Assembly: GCF_900176075.1 (NCBI RefSeq)
Contig: NZ_FWWV01000013.1
Coordinates: 82,279 to 146,278, forward strand
Length of the DNA: 64,000 bases
Origin: Pasteurella testudinis DSM 23072
GTDB lineage: Bacteria > Pseudomonadota > Gammaproteobacteria > Enterobacterales > Pasteurellaceae
Direction of reading: 5' to 3'
Shown here in pieces: positions 40,505-49,361 of this stretch. The notes beneath the pieces were generated by a model. That model searched no databases, was not told where the DNA came from, and was given only the letters and a program-made list of their open reading frames with translations. Positions within the stretch are counted from its first letter, which is position 1, and every line of letters starts with the position of its first letter. The translations under genes and the position numbers were made by a program.

Positions 40505-41978
40505 TTCCTAAACCATCTGTGTAATAGCTAACGAACATTATCGCTTTCAAAATTTGGGGCAAGTTTTCTAAACCATCTGTGTGATAGCTAACGTAAGGCA
40601 TTTTCTGCTTCAAGCTCTGCAAGACTTTCTAAACCATCTGTGTGATAGCTAACAATAAATTACTTAATTCCACTATCGTCTTTCATTTCTAAACCATCTG
40701 CGTGATGACTAACGTTAATAACAGTCGTACGCATTCAGGCGATCATTTCTAAATCATCTGCGTGATGACTAACTAAACCCCGACGTGACAAAACTTCGGG
40801 TCGGTTTTCTAAACCATCTGCGTGATGACTAACCTGCAAGGCTTTCCCGAATCACCACTGCGTCATTTCTAAACCATCTGCGTGATGACTAACGCGGATA
40901 TTGATAAAAATCGGGTGCCTTAAACGTTTCTAAACCATCTGCGTGATGACTAACTTGAGCAGAAATTAAAATCAAGATACTTACAATTTCTAAACCATCT
41001 GCGTGATGACTAACGACCTTTTAGAGCGTGGATTGATTAAACCGTTGTTTCTAAACCATCTGCGTGATGACTAACAAGAGCCCCTATCCCACGACTTACA
41101 GTTTCATTTTCTAAACCATCTGCGTGATGACTAACAATGTTTTTCTATCCATTTCGGATTGTGTTTCTTTCTAAACCATCTGCGTGATGACTAACTGTAA
41201 TAGCCCATCAGACGGGCTAAAAATGCCTTTCTAAACCATCTGCGTGATGACTAACGATGACAAGGGGAATTACTTCAATCTCAGGACTTTCTAAACCATC
41301 TGCGTGATGACTAACGGTTCAACGCAAGGCACCATTAAAGAGGCTGGATTTCTAAACCATCTGCGTGATGACTAACGTAATTCCAAGGGGGAAACATGGA
41401 AAATCAAGATTTCTAAACCATCTGCGTGATGACTAACGGCGCCATTCCCTACACTGACCATATCTGTGACTTTCTAAACCATCTGCGTGATGACTAACAC
41501 CGCCCAACGGCGTTAATGATAGGTGATGCTTTTCTAAACCATCTGCGTGATGACTAACGCTGTCGCCATCCATACTACCGCCACCACGTTTTTCTAAACC
41601 ATCTGCGTGATGACTAACTGCTAAATCACAGCAAAGCCCGGTGTCCGGATTTTCTAAACCATCTGCGTGATGACTAACTTTTGAGATCAATCGCTTGATT
41701 TTTGATTGTCTTTCTAAACCATCTGCGTGATGACTAACCTTCTCGACCGTCTAATTTGCGGGGCAAGCAATTTCTAAACCATCTGCGTGATGACTAACTT
41801 AGCGCGCTTGGCTTCACTTAATTTCCGGTTTTTCTAAACCATCTGCGTGATGACTAACTCCGCCATTTCCTCACGTCCTCGCACGGCTGCTTTCTAAACC
41901 ATCTGCGTGATGACTAACAGAGAGGTTGTTGTTACCGGATATGTGTTTGATTTCTAAACCATCTGCGTGATGACTAAC
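40505..41978 (-). CRISPR. Type I-F CRISPR array, 25 repeats and 24 spacers
   Basis: The 28-base repeat begins TTTCTAAACC and ends GATGACTAAC on the plus strand. Read on the minus strand it begins GTTAG and ends TTTAGAAA, the I-F pattern, with a five-base stem TCATC/GATGG around ACGCA. Spacers are 32 bases, with several of 33. Degenerate repeats lie at the low-coordinate end: 40505 differs most, and 40565 and 40626 share an older form. That end is therefore the trailer, and the leader is at 41979 onward, next to cas1. The array is transcribed on the minus strand. From 40686 on, repeats are identical except one C-to-T change at 40746. Spacer 15 (41377-41409) contains a ribosome site and ATG, as from a phage gene start. 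Confidence 0.98.
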
Positions 41979-42110
41979 TAGAACATTATCATAGAAAAAA
42001 CAAATAAATCAATGGGCTAGAGATAAAATCCGATATTACCCAATTGTTTTTACATAAAACCTAACCAGTTGATAAATAATATATTTTAAAAGAACGTCCA
42101 AAAATAGGTT
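41979..42110 (-). promoter_or_regulatory. CRISPR leader
   Basis: This AT-rich stretch abuts the first (newest) repeat. AATCAATGGGCTA at 42007-42019 matches the IHF consensus WATCAANNNNTTR with one mismatch, about 30 bases from the repeat, where IHF bends DNA during spacer insertion in other type I systems. A weak promoter (TTGGAC at 42101-42096 on the minus strand with AT-rich hexamers 16-17 bases on) could drive the pre-crRNA. Confidence 0.6.
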
Positions 42111-42146
42111 TGTTGAATTCAAAAGATCATGCCAAAGTTTGATGTA

Positions 42147-42179
42147 AGTGCGGTCAAATTGGCAATCTAACCGCACTTT
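42147..42179. repeat. Inverted uptake-signal pair in the array-cas1 gap
   Basis: AAGTGCGGT and ACCGCACTT face each other about 15 bases apart, giving a hairpin. It lies in the 445-base gap between array and cas1 (41979-42423). The gap also contains TAGGTTA/TAACCTA arms (42258-42280) and a weak 68-codon frame (42242-42036) that I cannot assign. No cas gene is present in it. Confidence 0.7.
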
Positions 42180-42423
42180 AACGTCTATATCACCTACAAC
42201 GTGATCATATCCGAACCCGTTGTGAGTGACCGACACTACCACAGTCGGTATCTACGCTAGGTTAAAACAGATATTAACCTACCACACACCAAAATAAAAT
42301 ACCCAATATCACTTTATTAAATATTCTTATGTATTTATACTATGCGTTTTCATATATACTATCCTTCTACTGATACAGTAGCTTAGAAAAATATCACTTT
42401 CTTTTACCCACCACACCGGTGGA

Positions 42424-43395
42424 TTATTCTCCACTGGCGTTATTGCTCAACGCCAGTTGTTTCACTACATCAAACATAAAATCCAATACCTTGTGCTGAG
42501 TAAATGCCCGGAGGCATTCTTGGCGGAATTCCTGCTCCGTTGCTTGTTCTTTGGCGCAGATAAACGCCAGTGGCAACACGATGGCATCTTTGATTAGATC
42601 GGCAATATCGAAAACCAATGCGCCACGTCGGGTTTTGCCGTGCATCACCGCAAAGCCGTGGGGAATGCCCAGCACCCATGTCGTAGTCGCCGCCAATCCA
42701 TAAGCAAGGTAATTTCCGTGATTGAGAAAAATATTAGCGCGATCGCCCGCTTCCCGTTCGCGGGTAAATTCGCCATGTTGGGTTGCTTGTGCGGCAAACT
42801 TATATAACTTTTTGGTGAAACGGGCTTCCAGTTGCAGCAAATGACTGACTTCATCTTGTAACGCAATTTGTTGCTGCTGTTGCGCTAAAAGTGCGGTGAG
42901 TTCAGGATTCGCAGCGTCAAATCCTTCTGCTTTTAATTCGCGATCGTTATCCCAAGCATGGCGTAAAAATTTAACTCTCGCCTGCTGCAAATATTTGGCT
43001 GCTTGCAATCGTTTTTGATCATCAAACCACCAACTCAGCCAACCTTGAATATATTCCGTCGGCCGATATTCGCTTTGTGGCGTGAACCATTCAATTTCCG
43101 TTCCCATAAAGAGCGGTGTGCCGCCACCGCCACTGAACCCGACCAACACACCGGCTCCGGCTAACATGCGGATTGCTGCCTGTGTGATCGACGTACCTGT
43201 GCCTAAAATAATACAAGTGGTATTGGCGATCGGAATATTCCAATACAGATTTTCCTTATCGCTTTCAGTCAAATACAGAATGCGCCCGTCTTTTTGCATC
43301 ACCCGACAGTGCTCGATGTAATAAATATTGGCACGTTTGCTGTGTAAAATCGTCTTTAAATCGGAAGACGTCAGATGTTGCTGCGTTTGCTGCAT
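42424..43395 (-). CDS. cas1f: CRISPR-associated endonuclease Cas1, subtype I-F
   Basis: A 323-residue integrase that, with Cas2, inserts new spacers at the leader end. The sequence is of the I-F (Ypest) type: LKTILHSKRANIYYIEHCRV, TSITQAAIRMLAGAGVLVGF and PQSEYRPTEYIQ match that group. The metal-binding residues are intact: Glu190 in LEARFTKK, His252 in MHGKTRRG, and Asp263/Asp266 in VFDIADLIKD. Length is normal. The ATG at 43395 has GGAGAGG upstream; a longer frame from 43443 begins inside a terminator and is rejected. In other I-F loci cas1 is followed by a cas2-cas3 fusion and csy1-4; here only the array follows. The gene stands 75 bases after the YidE-like gene with little room for a promoter. 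Confidence 0.95.
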   Translation of the reverse strand: MQQTQQHLTSSDLKTILHSKRANIYYIEHCRVMQKDGRILYLTESDKENLYWNIPIANTTCIILGTGTSITQAAIRMLAGAGVLVGFSGGGGTPLFMGTEIEWFTPQSEYRPTEYIQGWLSWWFDDQKRLQAAKYLQQARVKFLRHAWDNDRELKAEGFDAANPELTALLAQQQQQIALQDEVSHLLQLEARFTKKLYKFAAQATQHGEFTREREAGDRANIFLNHGNYLAYGLAATTTWVLGIPHGFAVMHGKTRRGALVFDIADLIKDAIVLPLAFICAKEQATEQEFRQECLRAFTQHKVLDFMFDVVKQLALSNNASGE

Positions 43396-43423
43396 AAATC
43401 CTCTCCATAATCCGCTCTGCGAT

Positions 43424-43455
43424 AAAAAACAAAAGGACAACATTCTGTTGTCCTT
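43424..43455 (-). terminator. Terminator between the YidE-like gene and cas1
   Basis: AAGGACAAC (433-441) pairs with GTTGTCCTT (447-455) around five bases; on the minus strand it is followed by TTGTTTTTT. It should end the YidE-like transcript 16 bases after that gene's stop, before cas1. Confidence 0.8.
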
Positions 43456-43470
43456 CCTATCAATTGATTG

Positions 43471-45132
43471 TTATCCCATAAACAGCATTAGCAATACCGC
43501 CAACACTTGCGGTGACATGATCCGCATAAACATCACCAGAGGATAGACCGTTGCATAAGAGAGCGCCGCCGCGCCGCTGTCTTCTTTAATGCCGTTAGCA
43601 AAGGCAAGCGCCGGCGGATCGGTCATTGAGCCGGCGAGCAAGCCGCTTAATGTCAGATAGTTCATTTTGCCGTACACGCGGGCGACAATGCCGGTGATCA
43701 TCAACGGCACAAAAGTAATAATCGCACCGAACATCATCCATTCCATACCGTCACCGCTGATAAGCGTATCAATGAAGTTCGCACCGGCCTTGATTCCGAC
43801 CACCGAGAGGAACAGCACAATGCCGATTTCACGCAGGGCAAGGTTGGCGCTCGGCGGCATAAACCAATAGAGCTTGCCGATACTACCGATACGCGCCAAA
43901 ATCAAAGCGACGACTAACGGGCCGCCTGCCAACCCCAGTTTTAAGGCTACCGGAAAACCGGGCAATGCAATCGGGATTGATCCGACCAACACCCCTAACA
44001 GAATGCCGATAAATACCGGCAGCATTTGCACTTGCTGCAATTTTTGCTGTGCATTGCCGATCACCGCCGTCACCGCTTCAATCGCGTCCAAGCGCCCGAC
44101 CAGATTCAACACGTCCCCGAATTGCAGGCTGGTATTGCTGGTCGGCACCAGTTCAATCCCGGCACGGTTCAAACGCGAAATCACCACTTCGTATTTTTGT
44201 TTGATTTTCAGATCACGGATTTTCTTGCCCAACGCATTTTCATTGGTCACCACCACCCGCACCGAACGCAAATCGGTGCCACGGGTAGAAAGCGACTCCT
44301 TCACCACTTCCCCGACCACCAGCTGCACCCGTTGCAAATCCGGCATATCGCCGACCAAATGCATTAAATCCCCCACCTGCACTTCGGTATCCGCATGCGG
44401 TACAATCAATTCTGCGCCGCGTTTTAAACGTGAACAAAGTACGTTTTTCGCTTCGAAGCCGGGAATGGCGCGAATTTTCAAACCGCTGATATTCGGATTG
44501 GTAATTTTCACATTCAGGCTGCTCAAGCTCTCTTTATCGTGTCCCGATTCTTTTTCAAATTGCTGATGTTCTTCCTCAATCTTGATTTTGAAAAACAGGC
44601 GTACCAGCCAAATCGCCAATAAAATCCCGCAAATCCCGAACGGATAAGCGATTGCATAGGCCATACCCATGGTTTCGGTGATATTGGTCATGCCCAATTC
44701 CGCCAAAATCTGCTGTCCGGCACCAAGCGACGGCGTGTTGGTCACCGCACCGGAATAGATCCCTAAAATAATCGGTAATTCCACTCCGAAAACAAGGTGT
44801 AATGCCACCACCAATAAAGCCCCCAGCAACACAATCAGCATCGCAAACAGATTCAGTTTTAACCCCGATTGGCGCAGAGAAGCAAAAAAGCCCGGGCCGA
44901 CCTGAATCCCGATGGTATAAACAAACAGAATCAAGCCGAACTCCTGAATAAAATGCAAGGTATGCGATTCGAGGCTCAAGCCGTATTGCTTGATAAAATG
45001 CCCGACCAGAATACCGCCGAACAACACACCACCGATGCCGATGCCTATTCCCCGGATTTTTAAATGCCCCAACCACAATCCAATCACGGCAACCAGAGCA
45101 AGCAGGCTGACCGTGATAGCTACATCACTCAT
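43471..45132 (-). CDS. yidE: AspT/YidE family membrane exchanger
   Basis: A 553-residue protein of the aspartate:alanine exchanger family. Two membrane blocks of about five helices each (residues about 1-180 and 375-553) flank two TrkA-C domains (about 195-280 and 285-370) containing [21 protein letters not shown] and [17 protein letters not shown]. The repeated signature [12 protein letters not shown] (residues about 130) and [13 protein letters not shown] (about 500) marks the two halves. The substrate of the YidE branch is unknown. It is divergent from an SbmA-like ABC transporter, the same pair as HI0035-HI0036 in H. influenzae. Confidence 0.88.
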   Translation of the reverse strand: MSDVAITVSLLALVAVIGLWLGHLKIRGIGIGIGGVLFGGILVGHFIKQYGLSLESHTLHFIQEFGLILFVYTIGIQVGPGFFASLRQSGLKLNLFAMLIVLLGALLVVALHLVFGVELPIILGIYSGAVTNTPSLGAGQQILAELGMTNITETMGMAYAIAYPFGICGILLAIWLVRLFFKIKIEEEHQQFEKESGHDKESLSSLNVKITNPNISGLKIRAIPGFEAKNVLCSRLKRGAELIVPHADTEVQVGDLMHLVGDMPDLQRVQLVVGEVVKESLSTRGTDLRSVRVVVTNENALGKKIRDLKIKQKYEVVISRLNRAGIELVPTSNTSLQFGDVLNLVGRLDAIEAVTAVIGNAQQKLQQVQMLPVFIGILLGVLVGSIPIALPGFPVALKLGLAGGPLVVALILARIGSIGKLYWFMPPSANLALREIGIVLFLSVVGIKAGANFIDTLISGDGMEWMMFGAIITFVPLMITGIVARVYGKMNYLTLSGLLAGSMTDPPALAFANGIKEDSGAAALSYATVYPLVMFMRIMSPQVLAVLLMLFMG

Positions 45133-45323
45133 AACATCTCCTATTATTGAAATTTTAAAAAATAAACTGCGTGTATTATACCTAGGTTAAAATGGCAAAA
45201 ATTTGTTATAGTGCAAACTTTTGAAACAAAACTGAGATTTTTTATTTAAAAATTTGAGTGTGTTGTTAAACTTTTTAGCTATTTGCGAATCAAATGCTTA
45301 TCCATTGTTAAATCGGAATTATT

Positions 45324-47102
45324 ATGAACTGGCAACAAGAATTTTTTGACTCCGCCGTTTGGCTGGCACAAGCTTTTATCGGCAGTATCCTGTTTTTAGT
45401 GACACTGGCGTTTTTATTGATCAAAATCAGCCGCTGGGGCAAACAATTTTGGCAACTGGCCGCCGACTACATTGATCCCAAAACCAACCTCAAAGCCATT
45501 ATGCTGTTTTTGGTGATCGTTTTATTATCGCTAATGGCCGTGCGCCTAAACGTCGTGATCTCGAATTGGTACAATATAATGTACGGATCGCTGCAAGATC
45601 TGAACGCACCGCTCTTTTGGCAGATGATGGCGGTATTCGGCGTGCTCGCCATCATCAACGTGGTACTGGTTTTAAGCAAGTATTACCTGTCGCAACGTTT
45701 TACCATTAACTGGCGCACCACCCTGAACCGCACTTTTGTCGAACGCTGGACGGCAAACCGCACTTATTACAAAACGCAATACAGCTACAATCGCTTGGAC
45801 AACCCCGATCAACGGATTCAACAGGATATCCAATCGTTTGTATCCAGCTCGCTCAGTTTTTCCACCGGCTTAATCAGTGCAGTCACATCGATTATCGCCT
45901 TTACCATTTTGCTTTGGAAACTCTCCGGCTCGATTGCACTTTTCGGCGTGGAAATTCCGCACGGCATGGTCTTTGTTGTCTTCGGCTATGTGTTAATCAC
46001 CTCGCTGTTCGCCTTTAAATTAGGGCGACCGTTGATTGCGCTCAATTTCTTAAATGAAAAACTCAACGCCAACTACCGTTATTCACTGATTCGGGTAAAA
46101 GAGTATGCGGAAAGCATCGCCTTTTACGGCGGTGAAAAAAGCGAACGCAGCACCTTGTTCAGCCAGTTTGAGAAAGTGATCGGTAACGTATGGCAAATCG
46201 TGTATCGCAGCCTGAAATTCTCCGGATTTAATCTGGTCGTCAGCCAAACTTCGGTGGTGTTTCCGTTTTTGATTCAAGCCGGCCGTTTTTTCAGCAAGCA
46301 GATTTCGCTCGGCGACTTAATGCAAACGGTCAATGTGTTCGGCAAACTGCACGACAGCCTGTCGTTTTTCCGCACCTCCTATGACGAGTTCGCCGCTTAC
46401 AAAGCCACGCTCGACCGTCTAACCGGCTTCAACAGTGCAATGCGCAACGCTGAACAACTGCCGATGCCGACAATCAGCGCACACCCTAGCCATTTGCAGG
46501 TTACTAACCTGACGGTTAAAACGCCGGCGCAGACGCCGTTGATCAAAGGATTGAATCTGGACATTGCGCCGCAAACCCATTTACTGATTCAAGGGCCGTC
46601 CGGCGTCGGTAAAACCACGCTGTTGCGCACGCTGGCAGGGTTGTGGGCATATGCCGACGGCGAAATTGCCGCACCAAGCAATGCGCTGTTCCTGTCACAA
46701 AAACCGTATTTGCCGCAAGGCAGTTTGTTAGACGCGCTGTATTATCCCGACACACCGCCGCAAAAATCAGACTATCAACATGAACAATCGGTGTTGCAAA
46801 AAGTGGCGTTAGCGCATTTAAGCGATAAATTGACGGAGCGCAATGAATGGACGCAGATTTTATCCCTCGGCGAACAACAGCGGGTTGCCTTTGCCCGTTT
46901 ATTGCTGAACCAACCGCAAGTGGTGTTTTTAGACGAAGCCAGCGCCAGCATGGACGAAGGGTTGGAAGATGCGATGTACCGTCTGTTGCAACAAGAACTG
47001 CCGGACAGTACTATTATCAGCGTCGGCCACCGCTCTACCTTGAAGCGTTTCCATAACAGCCTGCTGCATATTGAACAAGACGGCGGTTGGCGGTTAGAGT
47101 AA
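45324..47102 (+). CDS. SbmA/BacA-like ABC transporter, fused permease and ATPase
   Basis: A 592-residue half-transporter of the YddA type. Residues about 15-370 form an SbmA/BacA-type membrane domain with six hydrophobic segments (for example LFLVTLAFLLIKISRW). The nucleotide-binding domain follows (about 390-592), with Walker A GPSGVGKTTLLRTLAGLW, signature LSLGEQQRVAFARLL and Walker B VVFLDEASASMD. It would work as a dimer in the inner membrane. Relatives import peptides or very-long-chain compounds; here the substrate is unknown. A paired uptake-signal hairpin follows at 47112-47145. Confidence 0.88.
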   Translation: MNWQQEFFDSAVWLAQAFIGSILFLVTLAFLLIKISRWGKQFWQLAADYIDPKTNLKAIMLFLVIVLLSLMAVRLNVVISNWYNIMYGSLQDLNAPLFWQMMAVFGVLAIINVVLVLSKYYLSQRFTINWRTTLNRTFVERWTANRTYYKTQYSYNRLDNPDQRIQQDIQSFVSSSLSFSTGLISAVTSIIAFTILLWKLSGSIALFGVEIPHGMVFVVFGYVLITSLFAFKLGRPLIALNFLNEKLNANYRYSLIRVKEYAESIAFYGGEKSERSTLFSQFEKVIGNVWQIVYRSLKFSGFNLVVSQTSVVFPFLIQAGRFFSKQISLGDLMQTVNVFGKLHDSLSFFRTSYDEFAAYKATLDRLTGFNSAMRNAEQLPMPTISAHPSHLQVTNLTVKTPAQTPLIKGLNLDIAPQTHLLIQGPSGVGKTTLLRTLAGLWAYADGEIAAPSNALFLSQKPYLPQGSLLDALYYPDTPPQKSDYQHEQSVLQKVALAHLSDKLTERNEWTQILSLGEQQRVAFARLLLNQPQVVFLDEASASMDEGLEDAMYRLLQQELPDSTIISVGHRSTLKRFHNSLLHIEQDGGWRLE

Positions 47103-47111
47103 ATTTGCGCT

Positions 47112-47145
47112 AAGTGCGGTTTGGACTTGGTTTGAACCGCACTTT
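47112..47145 (+). terminator. Uptake-signal hairpin after the ABC transporter gene
   Basis: AAGTGCGGTTT and AACCGCACTT pair around a loop of about 13 bases, ten bases after the stop codon. A short T-rich stretch follows, so it probably ends the transcript. Confidence 0.6.
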
Positions 47146-47159
47146 GCTTTTGGTATTCG

Positions 47160-47270
47160 TTACTTTCATTCATCTAAAAATCGGTCGCCATCGGCGAAGC
47201 TCGATAGCTAAATTTTAGATGAAAGTAAAAAGACAAAGTACTATCGCGCAAATCGAAAAAGCGATAGTGA
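47160..47270. repeat. Two inverted repeats upstream of htpG
   Basis: TTACTTTCAT...CTAAAA (47160-47179) pairs with TTTTAGATGAAAGTAA (47213-47228), with four unpaired bases in the left arm. ACTATCGC and GCGATAGT form a second hairpin at about 47240-47268. Neither has a clear T tract in the right place. The first looks like a small mobile or structural element; I could not compare it with other copies. Confidence 0.55.
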
Positions 47271-47298
47271 TAAAAAAAGCAAACTGCGGTTTACGCCC

Positions 47299-47326
47299 CT
47301 TGAAATCCAATCAACCGCTCCCATAT
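47299..47326 (+). promoter_or_regulatory. Heat-shock (sigma-32) promoter of htpG
   Basis: CTTGAAA (47299-47305) and TCCCATAT (47319-47326) are 13 bases apart, closely matching the sigma-32 consensus CTTGAAA-N11-16-CCCCAT. It lies 50 bases upstream of htpG, a known heat-shock gene. Confidence 0.8.
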
Positions 47327-47374
47327 CTATCTCATTCGATTTATGTTTAACCAATAGAAAAACAGGAAATAACA

Positions 47375-49261
47375 ATGAGCACCAATCAAGAAACTCGTGG
47401 TTTTCAATCTGAAGTCAAACAGTTACTGCAACTGATGATTCACTCCCTCTATTCCAACAAAGAAATTTTCCTGCGCGAGCTGATCTCCAACGCCTCCGAC
47501 GCAGCGGATAAATTGCGCTTCAAAGCCCTGTCCGCACCGGAATTGTACGAAGGCGACGGCGATCTGAAAGTGCGGGTCAGCGCCGATAAAGACAAAGGTA
47601 CGCTGACCATCAGCGACAACGGCATCGGTATGAACCGCGAACAAATCATCGACCACCTCGGCACGATTGCCAAATCCGGCACCAAAGAATTCTTAAGCAG
47701 CCTAGGTAGCGATCAAGCCAAAGACAGCAAACTGATCGGACAATTCGGCGTGGGCTTCTACTCTGCCTTTATCGTTGCCGACAAAGTCATCGTAAAAAGC
47801 CGTGCCGCCGGTGAAAGTGCGGTTCAGGGCGTGTTGTGGCAGTCTGCCGGCGAAGGCGAATATGAGGTCGCCGACATCGAAAAAGCCGAACGCGGCACCG
47901 AGATCACCTTGCACCTGCGTGACGACGAAAAAGAATTTTTGGACGACTGGCGTTTGCGCCAAATCATCAGCAAGTATTCCGACCATATCGACCTGCCGGT
48001 AGAGTTGCTGGTCAAAGAGTTCGATGACGAAGGCAAAGAAAGCGGCGTGAAATGGGAAAAAATCAACAAAGCGCAAGCCTTGTGGACACGCAATAAAGCC
48101 GACATCAGCGACGATGAATATAAAGAGTTCTATAAGCACATCAGCCATGACTTCAGCGATCCGCTATTGTGGGCGCACAACCGCGTCGAGGGCAAACAAG
48201 AGTACACCAGCCTGCTCTATCTGCCGGAAAAAGCCCCTTGGGATCTGTTCAACCGCGAACACAAACACGGCTTGAAACTATATGTGCAACGGGTGTTTAT
48301 CATGGACGATGCCGAGCAGTTTATGCCGAACTACCTGCGTTTTGTCAAAGGCTTGATCGATTCCAACGATCTGCCGTTGAATGTCTCGCGTGAAATTCTG
48401 CAAGACAACAAAGTCACCGCCGCGCTGCGCAAAGCCCTGACCAAACGTGCCTTGGGCATGATTGAAAAATTGGCGAAAGATGAAGATAAACAAAAATACC
48501 AAAACTTCTGGCAAGAGTTCGGTTTGGTGCTGAAAGAGGGTTTGGCGGAAGATCACGCCAATCAGCAAGAGATCGCCAAACTGTTGCGTTTCGCTTCCAC
48601 CCACAACGACAGCAGCGAACAAAACGTGTCGCTGGAAGCGTATGTGGCACGCATGAAAGAGGGGCAAAAAGCGATTTATTACATCACCGCCGACAGCTAT
48701 GTCGCCGCCAAAAACAGCCCGCACTTAGAGCTGTTTAATAAAAAAGGCATCGAAGTATTACTGCTGTCCGACCGCATCGACGAGTGGGTGTTGGGTTACT
48801 TCAACGAATTTGACGGCAAACCGCTGCAATCGGTCACCAAATCCGACTTGGATCTGGGCGACTTAGCCGATAAAGAGCAGGAAGAGAGCCATAAAGCGCA
48901 AGATGAAGCATTCGGTTCGTTTATCGAGCGCGTGAAAGGCTACTTGGGCGAGCGCGTCAAAGATGTGCGCTTGACTCACCGTTTAAGCGATACGCCGGCA
49001 ATTGTCTCCACCGACAACGATCAGATGACCACGCAAATGGCAAAACTGTTCGCTGCCGCCGGACAACCGGTGCCGGAAGTGAAATATACCTTTGAGCTGA
49101 ATCCGGAACACGCGTTAGTTAAGAAAACCGCCGATACCAGCGACGAAACGCAATTCGGCGAATGGATCGAGTTGCTGTTCGATCAAGCGATGCTGTCCGA
49201 ACGCGGTACATTGGAAAACCCGACGGCGTTTATCAAACGCATCAATAAACTGCTGGCGTAA
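47375..49261 (+). CDS. htpG: Hsp90-family chaperone HtpG
   Basis: A 628-residue bacterial Hsp90. The N-terminal ATPase domain has the GHKL blocks [22 protein letters not shown] and [12 protein letters not shown]. The middle domain contains [14 protein letters not shown], whose Arg contacts ATP. The C-terminal dimerisation domain follows (about 505-628). Length agrees with E. coli HtpG (624). A sigma-32 promoter precedes it and a long uptake-signal hairpin follows. Confidence 0.98.
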   Translation: MSTNQETRGFQSEVKQLLQLMIHSLYSNKEIFLRELISNASDAADKLRFKALSAPELYEGDGDLKVRVSADKDKGTLTISDNGIGMNREQIIDHLGTIAKSGTKEFLSSLGSDQAKDSKLIGQFGVGFYSAFIVADKVIVKSRAAGESAVQGVLWQSAGEGEYEVADIEKAERGTEITLHLRDDEKEFLDDWRLRQIISKYSDHIDLPVELLVKEFDDEGKESGVKWEKINKAQALWTRNKADISDDEYKEFYKHISHDFSDPLLWAHNRVEGKQEYTSLLYLPEKAPWDLFNREHKHGLKLYVQRVFIMDDAEQFMPNYLRFVKGLIDSNDLPLNVSREILQDNKVTAALRKALTKRALGMIEKLAKDEDKQKYQNFWQEFGLVLKEGLAEDHANQQEIAKLLRFASTHNDSSEQNVSLEAYVARMKEGQKAIYYITADSYVAAKNSPHLELFNKKGIEVLLLSDRIDEWVLGYFNEFDGKPLQSVTKSDLDLGDLADKEQEESHKAQDEAFGSFIERVKGYLGERVKDVRLTHRLSDTPAIVSTDNDQMTTQMAKLFAAAGQPVPEVKYTFELNPEHALVKKTADTSDETQFGEWIELLFDQAMLSERGTLENPTAFIKRINKLLA

Positions 49262-49282
49262 TCTCTTTAAGCCTTAAGTCAT

Positions 49283-49320
49283 AAAGTGCGGTCAAGTCTG
49301 ATATTTGACCGCACTTTTTA
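49283..49320. terminator. Uptake-signal hairpin between htpG and the lipid operon
   Basis: AAAGTGCGGTCAA (283-295) and TTGACCGCACTTT (305-317) form a 13-base-pair stem with a TTTTTA end on the plus strand. It ends htpG and, read the other way, may end the convergent operon at 49362. Confidence 0.85.
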
Positions 49321-49361
49321 GGGGCTGTTGATGTTTGTTTTATAATTTGAGTTATAGACTA

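Noticed and set aside
41433-41690. 85-codon minus-strand frame with VSHHADGLE repeats
   Set aside because: It is a translation of the CRISPR repeats and spacers, not a gene.
42036-42242. 68-codon minus-strand frame in the array-cas1 gap
   Set aside because: It starts with GTG, has no clear ribosome site and no domain I recognise, and it spans an uptake-signal hairpin and part of the leader. It is mentioned only as a possible remnant.
43874-44566. 230-codon frame opposite the YidE-like gene
   Set aside because: Antisense shadow caused by codon bias of the real gene.
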